Shown here: piece by piece, positions 27,203 to 35,934 of the stretch
How positions within the stretch are numbered: position 1 is the first letter of the stretch
Layout: each line of letters starts with the position of its first letter
Assembly: GCA_964358645.1 (NCBI GenBank)
Contig: CAYHPW010000002.1
Span: 62,001-126,000, forward strand
DNA: 64,000 nt
Reading direction: 5' to 3'
From: JBBTDV01 sp038042605
Lineage (GTDB): Bacteria > Bdellovibrionota > UBA1018
Program-made: the position numbers and the translations under genes
Notes under the pieces: generated by a model
Seen by the model: the letters and a program-made list of their open reading frames with translations, nothing else
What the model was told of the DNA's origin: nothing
Databases searched by the model: none

Positions 27203-28798
27203 CTATGCGGCCTCGTTAGATCCTCCAGCAACTCCGGGCCGCGTGATCTTCCGCTTGTCCAGGCCATACTTTTCGACTTTCATGATCAAACCAGCGCGGG
27301 ATATGCCGAGTTCCTTTGCCAACCTGCTCTTGTTCCAGTTGGTGCGCCTGAGGCCTTCACGGATCATGGTCTTTTCAAGCTCCTCAAGAGCATCCTTGAG
27401 CTTGCCAGCAACCCGGACACCTTGCACTTTGGCTTGGTCGCCATGATTACGGATACGTTGCGAGAGCAGATCCACGCCTATTCTCATTTCATCTCCCGAG
27501 AGAACCACCAGGCGCTCGATCTCATTTTCAAGTTCCCGGATATTGCCTGGCCATGGATAATCAAAAATCTTCTCCATGCCCCTCTTGGCAAAATTCTTTA
27601 CAGGCAGGTTCTTTTCCTTGCAGGCGCGGCCCAAAAAATGATCCACCAATATCGGGATATCCTCTTTGCGGTCCCTTAGCGGCGGAACCGTGATGTTAAT
27701 GACATTTATCCTGTAATACAGATCTTCACGGAACGAGCCCATCTCGATCATTTCCTTAAGATCCTTGTTTGTGGCGGCCACAACCCGCACGTCGACTTTA
27801 CGTTGTTCAGTGCCACCCACCGGGGTCAGCGTACCTTCCTGCAAAACGCGCAACAATTTGACCTGCATGGTCGGCGACATATCACCGATTTCATCCAAAA
27901 ACAGCGTTCCTTTGTTTGCAGCCTCAAACAAGCCCTTCTTGTCGCGTATGGCTCCCGTGAAAGAACCTCTAACATGCCCGAAAAGCTCGCTATCAAGAAG
28001 ATTTTCATTGAATGCGGAGCAGTTCACCGTGACAAATTGCGAGTCCTTCCTTGGCGAATTGTAATGAATGGCCCGAGCGATGAGCTCCTTACCAGTACCA
28101 TTCTCTCCCTGAACCAGCACTGTCGCTTCCGATGCCTTTATCTTATCAAGCAACGAGTAAAGCTCCTGCATTGGTTTTGACTTGCCGATCATAGAATCAT
28201 AACTGTAGCGATTGCCAAGCTGGTTGTTTAAAGCATTAATCCTTTCCTCACGCTTTGAAATTTCGGTGTGGAACGTGACTATTTCCTGCGCGACTAGATC
28301 CACAATCTCATTAAAATATTTTCTCTCTGAATCGCTTAGAATGCGAAGTTTTGATAACGCAGCATCTAGCTGATTCCATGGTATGCCGGACTCCTGAGCC
28401 CATGCCTTGGCTTTTGCCTTTTCCTCGGGTGAAACAGGTTTTTCAAGGAATGAATACGCGTGCACACTGCCGAGAAACTCGTTCTCCACGCTGACACGCG
28501 ATACAAGCATGCACTCAATCCCCACAGGACCAGGAACGGCAACACAAGACTGATTGCCGTTAAAAACTTTTTCATTGGCTTCAGCCATAGCCTTAAGCAA
28601 AAATTGCCGCCCGTTTTCATTTTGGAACAGGCTGGCTGTTATTGGATTTTTAAATTCTCGTTGTTTATCAGCAAGATTATAATTCCTAACATTCCCCCTC
28701 TCGTCGACGAAGAAAATATCAGTGTTAAACCATTGCGCCAGTATTTCCTCTAGTTTTCTAATGACATGGATATGTTTTAATTCTTCCCAATTGATCAT
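27203..28798 (-). CDS. Sigma-54-dependent transcriptional regulator with PocR-like sensor domain
   Basis: Residues 1 to ~165 resemble the PocR ligand-binding domain (FNTDIFFVDERGNVRNY and the Cys-containing NQSCVAVPGPVGIECMLV). A helical linker leads to a full AAA+ domain at ~200-440: Walker A GENGTGKE, Walker B GTLFLDEIGD, and the sigma-54 contact loop, here GSFTGA instead of GAFTGA. The C-terminal FIS-type helix-turn-helix is NKSRLAKELGISRAGLIMKV. It should sense a small metabolite and activate sigma-54 promoters. No receiver domain is present, so it is not a classical two-component regulator. Targets are not evident. Confidence 0.9.
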   Translation of the reverse strand: MINWEELKHIHVIRKLEEILAQWFNTDIFFVDERGNVRNYNLADKQREFKNPITASLFQNENGRQFLLKAMAEANEKVFNGNQSCVAVPGPVGIECMLVSRVSVENEFLGSVHAYSFLEKPVSPEEKAKAKAWAQESGIPWNQLDAALSKLRILSDSERKYFNEIVDLVAQEIVTFHTEISKREERINALNNQLGNRYSYDSMIGKSKPMQELYSLLDKIKASEATVLVQGENGTGKELIARAIHYNSPRKDSQFVTVNCSAFNENLLDSELFGHVRGSFTGAIRDKKGLFEAANKGTLFLDEIGDMSPTMQVKLLRVLQEGTLTPVGGTEQRKVDVRVVAATNKDLKEMIEMGSFREDLYYRINVINITVPPLRDRKEDIPILVDHFLGRACKEKNLPVKNFAKRGMEKIFDYPWPGNIRELENEIERLVVLSGDEMRIGVDLLSQRIRNHGDQAKVQGVRVAGKLKDALEELEKTMIREGLRRTNWNKSRLAKELGISRAGLIMKVEKYGLDKRKITRPGVAGGSNEAA

Positions 28799-28895
28799 AA
28801 ATAGGTTTCTCCAATCCTATTATCGGCAAATTTGTGCTAATTATTGACAGTTACCGTACTTTTTTTATACAGTTTATTTTAAGTAATAAATTCGG

Positions 28896-30092
28896 TTAGA
28901 TAACCATAAGACCAGAGAGTGCATCCATAACATAGCCTGCGGTATCAAACTTCAACTCCTCTGTGGCTGCATGATCTGGCGTTGAATATAAAATCGGGTG
29001 TCGCTCTGTAAACAACGTACAGCAATCCGCAGCGGGCTTTATAGAACATTCGTATGTGCCAAACACTTTTGCCTTTTTGATTATTTCATCCTTGTCATAC
29101 GTGATGAGCGGACGAAGTATCGGTATGGCAGCCGCTGAATCTATCGTTGCAATATTTTCAACCGTCTGACTAGCTACCTGTCCCAAGCCTTCCCCGGTAA
29201 CCAATGCAAGTGCACTAATGCGTTTGGCTAGTTCCGAGGAAATCCTAACCATAAGTCGCCTGTAAAGCACTGTCCTCATCCTAGGGCCGGTTACCGCGGC
29301 AATTTTTTCTTGGATCTTTCCGAAAGGGACAATGTAAAGGGGCTCTGACTCTGGTTGGTAACGATTTATTATATTACGAAGTTCCGTGACCTTATCGATG
29401 ATCTCACTACCTATGAATGGAGCGCCATGAAAGTGTATAAACGAAACCGGAGAGCCTCTGCGCGAACTAAGAATAGCAGCAACAGGCGAATCAATCCCAC
29501 CAGAGAGAAGCGCAAGCAAACGCGCATTAGTTCCGACGGGCAGACCGCCAGGGCCCGGATGCTTAGATGTCCATACAAAGGAATGTTTAAAACGCACTTC
29601 TATACCGACCGTGAGCGCCGGGTTTTCTAGATCGACGCTCATGCCAGGAAATTCAGTTTTGATCGTTCCACCGATTTCCCTGTCTATTTCGATGGATTTT
29701 TGCGGCAGGGCTTTATCACTCCTTCGCGTAAGCACGCGAAATGAGCCAGGCATCCCTTTTTCATGGATAATCCCTCTAACTTCAGCAAGCGCGGTTCGTG
29801 TAAGCTCAGTTAAATCCGTTGGAACAATTGTTATCGGGCTAAAGCTTGCGATGCCGAACGTCCGCGAAACAGCTTCATATACGGCTTGCTCGTGTGTGGT
29901 GGAATAATCAGGACACATTACCGTAAGAAGGACGCGACCGTATTCGCGGGCTGTATTTACTGAAGCATCACGCCCCAAAACCCGTTGCACCATTTTTTTA
30001 ACATTTAATGCTAGGCGCTCCTCGAACCAGTTACGGTTCCCACCCTTGAGAGCTATCTCATGATAACGTAACACAAAGTGCCTGCCGATCAT
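28896..30092 (-). CDS. thiI: tRNA 4-thiouridine synthetase ThiI
   Basis: Order: N-terminal ferredoxin-like and THUMP region (HEIALKGGNRNWFEERL), then the PP-loop ATP pyrophosphatase motif LLSGGIDSPVAA and a later Cys-rich piece KPAADCCTLF. At 398 residues it lacks the C-terminal rhodanese domain of E. coli ThiI, so it is the short form that makes s4U8 in tRNA and receives sulfur directly from a cysteine desulfurase. That partner gene overlaps it as ATGA. Confidence 0.93.
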   Translation of the reverse strand: MIGRHFVLRYHEIALKGGNRNWFEERLALNVKKMVQRVLGRDASVNTAREYGRVLLTVMCPDYSTTHEQAVYEAVSRTFGIASFSPITIVPTDLTELTRTALAEVRGIIHEKGMPGSFRVLTRRSDKALPQKSIEIDREIGGTIKTEFPGMSVDLENPALTVGIEVRFKHSFVWTSKHPGPGGLPVGTNARLLALLSGGIDSPVAAILSSRRGSPVSFIHFHGAPFIGSEIIDKVTELRNIINRYQPESEPLYIVPFGKIQEKIAAVTGPRMRTVLYRRLMVRISSELAKRISALALVTGEGLGQVASQTVENIATIDSAAAIPILRPLITYDKDEIIKKAKVFGTYECSIKPAADCCTLFTERHPILYSTPDHAATEELKFDTAGYVMDALSGLMVI

Positions 30093-31309
30093 CTTTCGGA
30101 ACCTCCTTTCTGAAGACGACTTAAACGCTCATAAGCTTCTTCGACGGCGCTGACAATTTTATCTATTTCACTTAGACTGTTTAACATCGAAAGGCTGATT
30201 CTTATTGATGACGAGCAAACATCACTTGGCAGTCCCATCGCGACTAGGGTGGCTTCAGGCTTGGGGGTTGATGATTGGCACGCGGACCCTGTGGAAACAA
30301 TAAAACCAAGTTCTTCGAGCAAACGCGCCAAAGGGCCGGCAGGGACACCAGGCGCGGCTAGGCTGATTATTTGTGGCACGGCACTTTGTGGCGAATTCCA
30401 GTGAAACCTGCCGCCATTTTTTCCTGTCGTAAGCAATGTTTTCAAGCGCTCATTAAGTTTACGAACATGCTCGCTTGAATCCTTTGATGCTGACAAAGTC
30501 TTTTTTGTTGCAACATGAAAGCCGCTGATTAATCCGGCACTCTGAGTCCCGGCACGCAAACCACCTTCCTGTTCTCCACCATATATTAATGGCTTGATAA
30601 ACAGCCGATTGCGGTTATCCAATAACTTCGGATTTAACACCACCAATGCGCCAACGCCTTTGGGCCCGCATATTTTGTGAGCTGATATCGAAACCAGATC
30701 AACCGAAGAAGGTGCTACGGGCATTTTTATTTTGCCAAACGCTTGCACCCCATCGGTATGAAAAACAACCTCTGGTTGAATTTCTTTTACAAGCCTGGCT
30801 AGTTTTTCAACTTCAAGCACTGCTCCCATGATGTTGTTAACACTTATTATGCTTACAAGCACAGTTTCGGGGATAAGTAATTTGGCGAGTTCTTGCTCAA
30901 TCACCCGCCCTTCGCCATTTACCGGTGCAAAACAAGCTTCAAACCCAAAAGACGTAAGTGATTGCACGCATTTTGTCACAGCCGGATGCTCGATGGCTGA
31001 TGCTATTAACCTTCTGGGTTTCTGACGTGGGTCCTTATCCGAAACGTAGGCGCCAAGCGCTACTCCGGATATCGCCAGGTTATCCGATTCTGTGCCTCCG
31101 GAAGTAAATATTATCTGCCTTGGTTCGACATTAAAAATATCTGCAAAATATTCCCTGGCTTCTTTGATTGCTTTGGCCGCCCTTTGCCCTAAAACATGTG
31201 AAGAAGAAGGGTTGCCATAATCCACGCAGGCATATTGTTTAAGCAGCTCGGCGACTTCTTCATAGCACCTAGTTGTAGATGCACTGTCAAAAAAAATAAA
31301 ATCTTCCAC
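30089..31309 (-). CDS. Cysteine desulfurase (NifS/IscS-like) partner of ThiI
   Basis: A class V PLP enzyme of 406 residues: FDSASTTRCYEEV at the start, TSGGTESDNLA, the Schiff-base lysine in SISAHKICGPKGVGAL and the persulfide cysteine in STGSACQSSTPKPEA. It removes sulfur from cysteine as a protein-bound persulfide. Coupling to thiI suggests the sulfur is dedicated to tRNA thiolation, though Fe-S cluster supply is also possible. Confidence 0.92.
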   Translation of the reverse strand: MEDFIFFDSASTTRCYEEVAELLKQYACVDYGNPSSSHVLGQRAAKAIKEAREYFADIFNVEPRQIIFTSGGTESDNLAISGVALGAYVSDKDPRQKPRRLIASAIEHPAVTKCVQSLTSFGFEACFAPVNGEGRVIEQELAKLLIPETVLVSIISVNNIMGAVLEVEKLARLVKEIQPEVVFHTDGVQAFGKIKMPVAPSSVDLVSISAHKICGPKGVGALVVLNPKLLDNRNRLFIKPLIYGGEQEGGLRAGTQSAGLISGFHVATKKTLSASKDSSEHVRKLNERLKTLLTTGKNGGRFHWNSPQSAVPQIISLAAPGVPAGPLARLLEELGFIVSTGSACQSSTPKPEATLVAMGLPSDVCSSSIRISLSMLNSLSEIDKIVSAVEEAYERLSRLQKGGSER

Positions 31310-31324
31310 GCAGACCTTTCAAGC

Positions 31325-31846
31325 TTATTTACCTGGCCCCAGCAGGGCCTGTTCAACGGTGAATCTGGCGCGGGCTCCTTGCCAGTCCTGCGGCCCTATG
31401 AATTTTTCGACAATTTCAAGTTTGGACGACAAAAGAAAAGTCTCTGGGAAACGAAAAGTGCCGTACTTCTTAGGCAATGTGCCAGTAGGATCCAGCAGCC
31501 ATATTGTATTCGATGGCAGCGTTTTTTTAGGGATTATCTTAAGCGCATTTTCCCATTTTTCATCCACGCTGACAGCGATTACAACTAGTGGAAATCCCTT
31601 ATATGCCTCTGAAAACTCCACAATGCTTTTGATTTCCTCAATACAAGGCTCACACCAGCTCGCCCAAAAATGCAGCAAAACCGACTTTTCGCGCTGATCG
31701 CTAAGCGAATGTGATTTACCATCCTTGTCCTTAAGCTCGAATATAACTGCCTGGCGACTACGAATACTGTTCTCACGCACACAGCCAATAGTTATCAAGA
31801 AAGAGATAGAAACAGCTAAAAACACTGTAATATAACGTAGTTGCAT
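31325..31846 (-). CDS. TlpA/ResA-like thioredoxin-fold lipoprotein
   Basis: The ATG at 31846 gives a lipoprotein signal (hydrophobic YITVFLAVSISFLITIGC) with Cys at residue 22. The mature protein has HFWASWCEPCIEEI, the WCxxC redox site of TlpA-type thioredoxins, and a cis-Pro region FRFPETFLL. It probably reduces disulfides in periplasmic proteins such as cytochrome c apoproteins. It lies 15 bp upstream of the cysteine desulfurase gene on the same strand. The frame is open to 31864; the earlier ATG codons fit the signal less well. Confidence 0.85.
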   Translation of the reverse strand: MQLRYITVFLAVSISFLITIGCVRENSIRSRQAVIFELKDKDGKSHSLSDQREKSVLLHFWASWCEPCIEEIKSIVEFSEAYKGFPLVVIAVSVDEKWENALKIIPKKTLPSNTIWLLDPTGTLPKKYGTFRFPETFLLSSKLEIVEKFIGPQDWQGARARFTVEQALLGPGK

Positions 31847-31885
31847 ATAAATCATACCACCCAAAAGAAGGCTAACTCACAGAAG

Positions 31886-31915
31886 TTGCACGAAATCGAT
31901 AATCTTTTCTATAAT
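31886..31915 (+). promoter_or_regulatory. Candidate promoter of the HNH gene, implying a leaderless mRNA
   Basis: TTGCAC, an 18-nt spacer and a perfect TATAAT end 8 bp before the HNH start codon at 31924. With normal start-site spacing, transcription would begin at about the ATG, and there is no ribosome-binding site. The -35 match is weak. Confidence 0.4.
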
Positions 31916-31923
31916 ATAATTAT

Positions 31924-32481
31924 ATGAGCCACGCACTAGTGCTCAACGCCTCTTATGAACCTCTGGTAATTGTCACCTGGCAGCGAGCTATTCAACTGCT
32001 TTTTCAAGGGAAAGTCGAGGTAATTGAAACCTCAGACACCGAGGTACGAACAGTGCGCTTCAGTATTAAAATACCTGCCGTACTTCGCTTATTGCAATAT
32101 GTTCCATTACGAAAGAAAAAACAGCTCATCAAATTCTCAAGAGCTAATATTCTCCTCCGCGATGATCACACTTGCCAGTACTGCGGGCACAAATACGGCA
32201 AGGCTCAGCTCACACTTGACCATGTGATCCCGATCGTTCAAGGCGGCACAAAGAGCTGGGAAAACATAGTGACAGCGTGCAAGTCCTGTAATCAAAAAAA
32301 AGGTGGTCAAACCCCCGCACAAGCGGGACTCCATCTTATCCGGAAACCAAAACAACCACACTGGCTGCCAGCTACCTATTTACATTTTGGTATTTCCAGA
32401 ACGCCAGCCAAGACTAACGAAAGATGGCGGATTTACTTCAAGCTAGACCATCATTCCTCCGGCGATGGTCTTGACCAATAA
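31924..32481 (+). CDS. HNH endonuclease family protein
   Basis: The N-terminus HALVLNASYEPLVIVTWQRA is typical of a widespread HNH subfamily. The nuclease core follows as DDHTCQYCGHKYG, LTLDHVIPIVQGGTKSWENI and TACKSCNQKKGG: two Cys pairs for a structural zinc and the His-Asn-His ββα-metal site. The protein is 185 residues, usual for this subfamily. The biological role of these small, conserved HNH proteins is poorly defined; DNA repair or processing is plausible. It is transcribed divergently from the TlpA-like gene. Confidence 0.88.
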   Translation: MSHALVLNASYEPLVIVTWQRAIQLLFQGKVEVIETSDTEVRTVRFSIKIPAVLRLLQYVPLRKKKQLIKFSRANILLRDDHTCQYCGHKYGKAQLTLDHVIPIVQGGTKSWENIVTACKSCNQKKGGQTPAQAGLHLIRKPKQPHWLPATYLHFGISRTPAKTNERWRIYFKLDHHSSGDGLDQ

Positions 32482-32510
32482 TTCAAGTGAGCCTAGTGTA
32501 ACCCCACAAA

Positions 32511-32996
32511 ATGGATGAAACGAGAGTCAACAAATCCACCGAAGATCTTATCGCATGTTACGGTGATATGATGTTCGATCTTTGCGAATCACTGTTATTA
32601 ACACATAGTAATGCACAAATCCTGTTCCGCTCCATAGCCAAGGAAATCGAAAAAACTCTTAAGTCCAACCGCTACGAGCTCCATGAGCGTCAATGGGTTT
32701 TGAAGGTCACATGCACCAAGTTGATATCTGCATATCCGAAATATACTAAAAAACTAAGCGCATCCGATCAAATGGAGCTAGATTCCGTTGATAACGTGCC
32801 AGGACGTCTTGAACAGTTGCATTACTTTCTCCACCGCTTACCACCTGAAGACCAAATAATACTGCTGCTAAGAGATAAATACGGGCTCCCGTACCAGGAA
32901 ATCTCAGCGGCAATGCAAACACCTGAGGGTTCCATAAAGGTTAGACGGCAGCACTCATTGCGAAATATTGAAGACTGGATCTGGGGATATCGATGA
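32511..32996 (+). CDS. ECF-type RNA polymerase sigma factor
   Basis: A 161-residue protein with weakly conserved region 2 in the N-terminal half. Its region 4 is clear: LPPEDQIILLLRDKYGLPYQEISAAM followed by TPEGSIKVRRQHSLRNI, the helix-turn-helix that reads the -35 element. The stop overlaps the anti-sigma gene as ATGA, the classical arrangement of an ECF sigma factor with its regulator. The trigger and target promoters are unknown. Confidence 0.82.
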   Translation: MDETRVNKSTEDLIACYGDMMFDLCESLLLTHSNAQILFRSIAKEIEKTLKSNRYELHERQWVLKVTCTKLISAYPKYTKKLSASDQMELDSVDNVPGRLEQLHYFLHRLPPEDQIILLLRDKYGLPYQEISAAMQTPEGSIKVRRQHSLRNIEDWIWGYR

Positions 32997-33895
32997 ACTG
33001 TTTCGAATGGCAAAATTGTTCTTCTGATTTCCTGGACGGGATAATGGTTGGCTCGTCAAAGAGGGAAGCAGAAGAGCACGTCGAAAGCTGCAGCACCTGC
33101 GGCGAAAGGCACAGGCATCTTCGCCTCATATTATCATTGATCGCGAAGCAACCGAGATCATCGCTGCCGATACAACTGCGCAAATCCCCTCTCCGCGCTC
33201 ATACACCACAAGCAGAAGGCCGACCAGGATTCCGTGCAAGGTGGCATCATTTACCATGGTATGTAAGGATGGCCATCGAAGGGATATCGATAGTTACATC
33301 AGTGCTTATCCTGGTAACCTTCGCACCAAAGCTGAAGACTGTTTATGAAAACTACTATCAGCGTGATCTCTACTCAGACGATTTCACACAGGGGAACATG
33401 CTTCTTTCATCAACGCAATCGCAAGAGCAGGCTGTTCCAGAGTCAAACAGCGAAAACCCTCTTTTTACGCGCGGAAATGTGAATTTAACGACAGCTCCAT
33501 CTGAAGATGATTTTTCAACAAATGAGCCCAGCGGTGACACGGCCAATGCACCGTCACTTACAAAAAATTCTGAAATATGGCGCTTTAATGTCAGGACCGA
33601 CAGCCCTCATGATACAAGGTCTAAGGTTGTGAACATTTTAGGCGAACTGAGAGTCCCAAAATCCACGGATGGACTGGGCGGGATTGAAGTACCTGGAGGC
33701 ATACAGTTTGATCTTTTATTGCCAAACACCGTAGTACACAATTTACGCACCAAACTACAAAAACTATCCGCAAAACAAGAGACGGATAAAACTGCCGACC
33801 CTGCTCTAGAGACTTTTTCTTGGTATAAGAACAAATCAAGCAAGCAAATCCCAGAAGGCAAGACCAGAGTCGTTATCTGGCTGTCACAGATGTGA
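32993..33895 (+). CDS. Anti-sigma factor with zinc-finger (zf-HC2-like) and membrane anchor
   Basis: The N-terminal ~50 residues hold HVESCSTC, the His-x3-Cys-x2-Cys motif of zinc-binding anti-sigma domains. One transmembrane helix (VRMAIEGISIVTSVLILVTF) lies at about residue 90-110. The outer ~190 residues are Ser/Asn-rich at first and end in a compact domain (WRFNVRTDSPHDT to VVIWLSQM). The cytoplasmic part should hold the coupled sigma factor until an envelope signal is sensed. It ends 20 bp from a convergent gene. Confidence 0.82.
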   Translation: MNCFEWQNCSSDFLDGIMVGSSKREAEEHVESCSTCGERHRHLRLILSLIAKQPRSSLPIQLRKSPLRAHTPQAEGRPGFRARWHHLPWYVRMAIEGISIVTSVLILVTFAPKLKTVYENYYQRDLYSDDFTQGNMLLSSTQSQEQAVPESNSENPLFTRGNVNLTTAPSEDDFSTNEPSGDTANAPSLTKNSEIWRFNVRTDSPHDTRSKVVNILGELRVPKSTDGLGGIEVPGGIQFDLLLPNTVVHNLRTKLQKLSAKQETDKTADPALETFSWYKNKSSKQIPEGKTRVVIWLSQM

Positions 33896-33915
33896 GGCAA
33901 AACAAGATTAACTTA

Positions 33916-35073
33916 TTACGGGATAGTGATGTCTAAATCAGCCAATCCCTGTAACTCATCAGGCGACCAACTGACCGAAACAGAAACCTTTTTTTCCTGA
34001 TCAGCTTGAGGCTCATATACGTCAATATCACCTGCGGATGAACTTAATGCACTAGCCGCGCTTGTACGAGCTAGTGAAATATCATTTGTATTTCTGATTT
34101 GAGTTTTTTTGGTGGACTGGGCTATAGATCTTTGTAGTAATTGAGCGGCCGGTTTTATGCCCGCTGAACTGAGTTCTGCATTGGCTGTATCCACAAGCAA
34201 CTTTCTGGCTTCACCAAAGGCTATTTCATTTTTTAAACCGGATGCAAAACTTGTAGTGCTAATGTTTACGCTATTTCCGACCTGCTTCATATATTTATCA
34301 ATTTCATCCGCATCGGACTTGACCGCCGAGGGAACAACAGGACGAAGATTTGGGAAATCATTATACATTTTTGTATAATTAACTTCTGCTTTTTCGAATG
34401 CTTTCTTATCAAAAACAGTATTACCCTTGTCGTCTTTCTCTATCACTAATAACTTACCCGCAGCAGGATTTCTGGGGTCTCTGTCTATTTGTTTAAGTTT
34501 GGGGAAGTCAGTGAGTTGAGGCCGTGGTGGAATCGTTTCATTTTCAACCCAATTTGAATATCCTGTTTTAGTTATATACTGACGACCATTTTTCTGTAGT
34601 GCTTTAATTTGCGGAACATACGTGACTTGGGCCTTAAGACTGGGCATCACCTCACTAACGCCAACAGCTACTGTATCATGGCTTTTCAATTCCGCTGTAG
34701 TTGTATTATTTTCAGCAATTGCAACTGACATTTTCCTTAAATTATTTTTCTGAAAAGCAACGTAGCGTTGCAGACATTCCTTGATTAGTTCGCCTTGGGC
34801 ACAAAATGCTCCAAGGCTGGTTCTAATATTCTTGTCTTTTGGATCATTCTTAAATAGATCCATCAGTTGATCAATCTTTCTCCAAATATAAGCAGCCTCT
34901 AGCGAAATATTTTCATTAGCCCGCTTAATCAAACACGACTGACCACACTCTTCATACTTATCTTTGTCAGACCAAGGCAGGTCACTATAGGACCCAGCGC
35001 TGGATGAAAACCCTGCCACCGGAAAAATTATCCCGAAAAGAAAAATCGTTATTTTTGATTTTAAGCCACTCAT
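33916..35073 (-). CDS. Hypothetical secreted protein
   Basis: The ATG at 35073 follows GAGGGCAGG closely and opens a signal peptide (KSKITIFLFGIIFPVAGFSSS). The frame extends to 35115 but without such a signal. The mature protein has one early Cys pair (EECGQSCL, plus a later CAQGELIKECLQ) and long helical, charged stretches with many Ala/Ser/Asn near the end. No family is recognised. It lies alone between the sigma/anti-sigma pair and the ribosomal operon. Confidence 0.65.
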   Translation of the reverse strand: MSGLKSKITIFLFGIIFPVAGFSSSAGSYSDLPWSDKDKYEECGQSCLIKRANENISLEAAYIWRKIDQLMDLFKNDPKDKNIRTSLGAFCAQGELIKECLQRYVAFQKNNLRKMSVAIAENNTTTAELKSHDTVAVGVSEVMPSLKAQVTYVPQIKALQKNGRQYITKTGYSNWVENETIPPRPQLTDFPKLKQIDRDPRNPAAGKLLVIEKDDKGNTVFDKKAFEKAEVNYTKMYNDFPNLRPVVPSAVKSDADEIDKYMKQVGNSVNISTTSFASGLKNEIAFGEARKLLVDTANAELSSAGIKPAAQLLQRSIAQSTKKTQIRNTNDISLARTSAASALSSSAGDIDVYEPQADQEKKVSVSVSWSPDELQGLADLDITIP

Positions 35074-35143
35074 CCTGCCCTCTCTTAGCATAAGACAGAG
35101 CAAGCCATGGGCCATAAAAGTTAACCCACTATGGTGATCTTAT

Positions 35144-35163
35144 TGATCATTTTTAAATGATCA
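35144..35163. promoter_or_regulatory. 9-bp perfect AT-rich palindrome, possible operator
   Basis: TGATCATTT and its reverse complement AAATGATCA are separated by TT. The site is ~70 bp upstream of the secreted-protein start and downstream of rplQ. It lacks a T-run that would make it a clear terminator, so an operator for the secreted-protein gene or a weak terminator are both possible. Confidence 0.3.
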
Positions 35164-35286
35164 TGAAATAAAAAAACTAATCATGTCTATTTATTTGACG
35201 GGTGACAAAGATTATATCAGCTGCATGTATTTATCATAAATGCGCGCTGGGATCCTAGAGTAGTACGGTAAAACCTTTGGAACCTT

Positions 35287-35907
35287 CTAACTACTACTCC
35301 CGCCTGACTTATTGGCCCCGCCTCCGGCCGCTGGGGTCTTGCGTCCAGCCGCGCTCTTAGAAGCACCGCCTTTGCCACCACCGGCGCCACTAACCTTTGA
35401 TTTGCCGCTAAAAATCTTGCGGAATCTGCTGAATGTATCCCTTGGCTTAACTTCTTCAGATTTTTCTGAAGCCTTCTTTTCCGTTTCTACCTTTTGTTTT
35501 TCGGCTCCTTCGGCTTCAACCTTCTTTTTCCGTTTTCTATCTATAGCAGGATGATCCACAAGCTCCATGACCGCCATCTGGGCGTTATCACCACAGCGCC
35601 TTTCGGCCATCTTCAAAACCCTAGTATAACCGCCATTCCTTGCTTTATAGCGCTCGACAAGCGTATCAAACAGCTTTTTAACAACTACCTCATCCCTTGT
35701 ACGGTCAAAAGCCAATCTATGAGCATGACCCCCGCCTTTTTTTGCAAGAGTGATCAGCCTGTCAACTACACGACGAGCTTCCTTTGCCTTCTGCAGGGTC
35801 GTAATAATTTGTTCGTTCTTTATCACGGAATTTGCCAAATTTCTGAACATCGCCGATCTATGCGATGTATTCCTGCCAAACTTCCTGCCATCTATCTGAT
35901 GTCTCAT
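35287..35907 (-). CDS. rplQ: 50S ribosomal protein L17 with long C-terminal extension
   Basis: The first ~120 residues are a normal L17 (MRHQIDGRKFGRNTSHR, TRVLKMAERRCGDNAQMAVMELV). A further ~80 residues rich in Lys, Glu, Gly, Ala and Ser follow, ending GGGANKSGGSSS, so the protein is 206 residues against the usual 115-130. Last gene of the alpha operon, 27 bp after rpoA. No clear Rho-independent terminator follows it. Confidence 0.96.
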   Translation of the reverse strand: MRHQIDGRKFGRNTSHRSAMFRNLANSVIKNEQIITTLQKAKEARRVVDRLITLAKKGGGHAHRLAFDRTRDEVVVKKLFDTLVERYKARNGGYTRVLKMAERRCGDNAQMAVMELVDHPAIDRKRKKKVEAEGAEKQKVETEKKASEKSEEVKPRDTFSRFRKIFSGKSKVSGAGGGKGGASKSAAGRKTPAAGGGANKSGGSSS

Positions 35908-35934
35908 ATTATTACGCCCTCACACAGCTTTCGA

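Noticed and set aside
28840..28890. TTGACA and TATACA promoter-like pair on the plus strand between thiI and the sigma-54 regulator
   Set aside because: It would point into the 3' end of thiI on the wrong strand, and no plus-strand gene follows.
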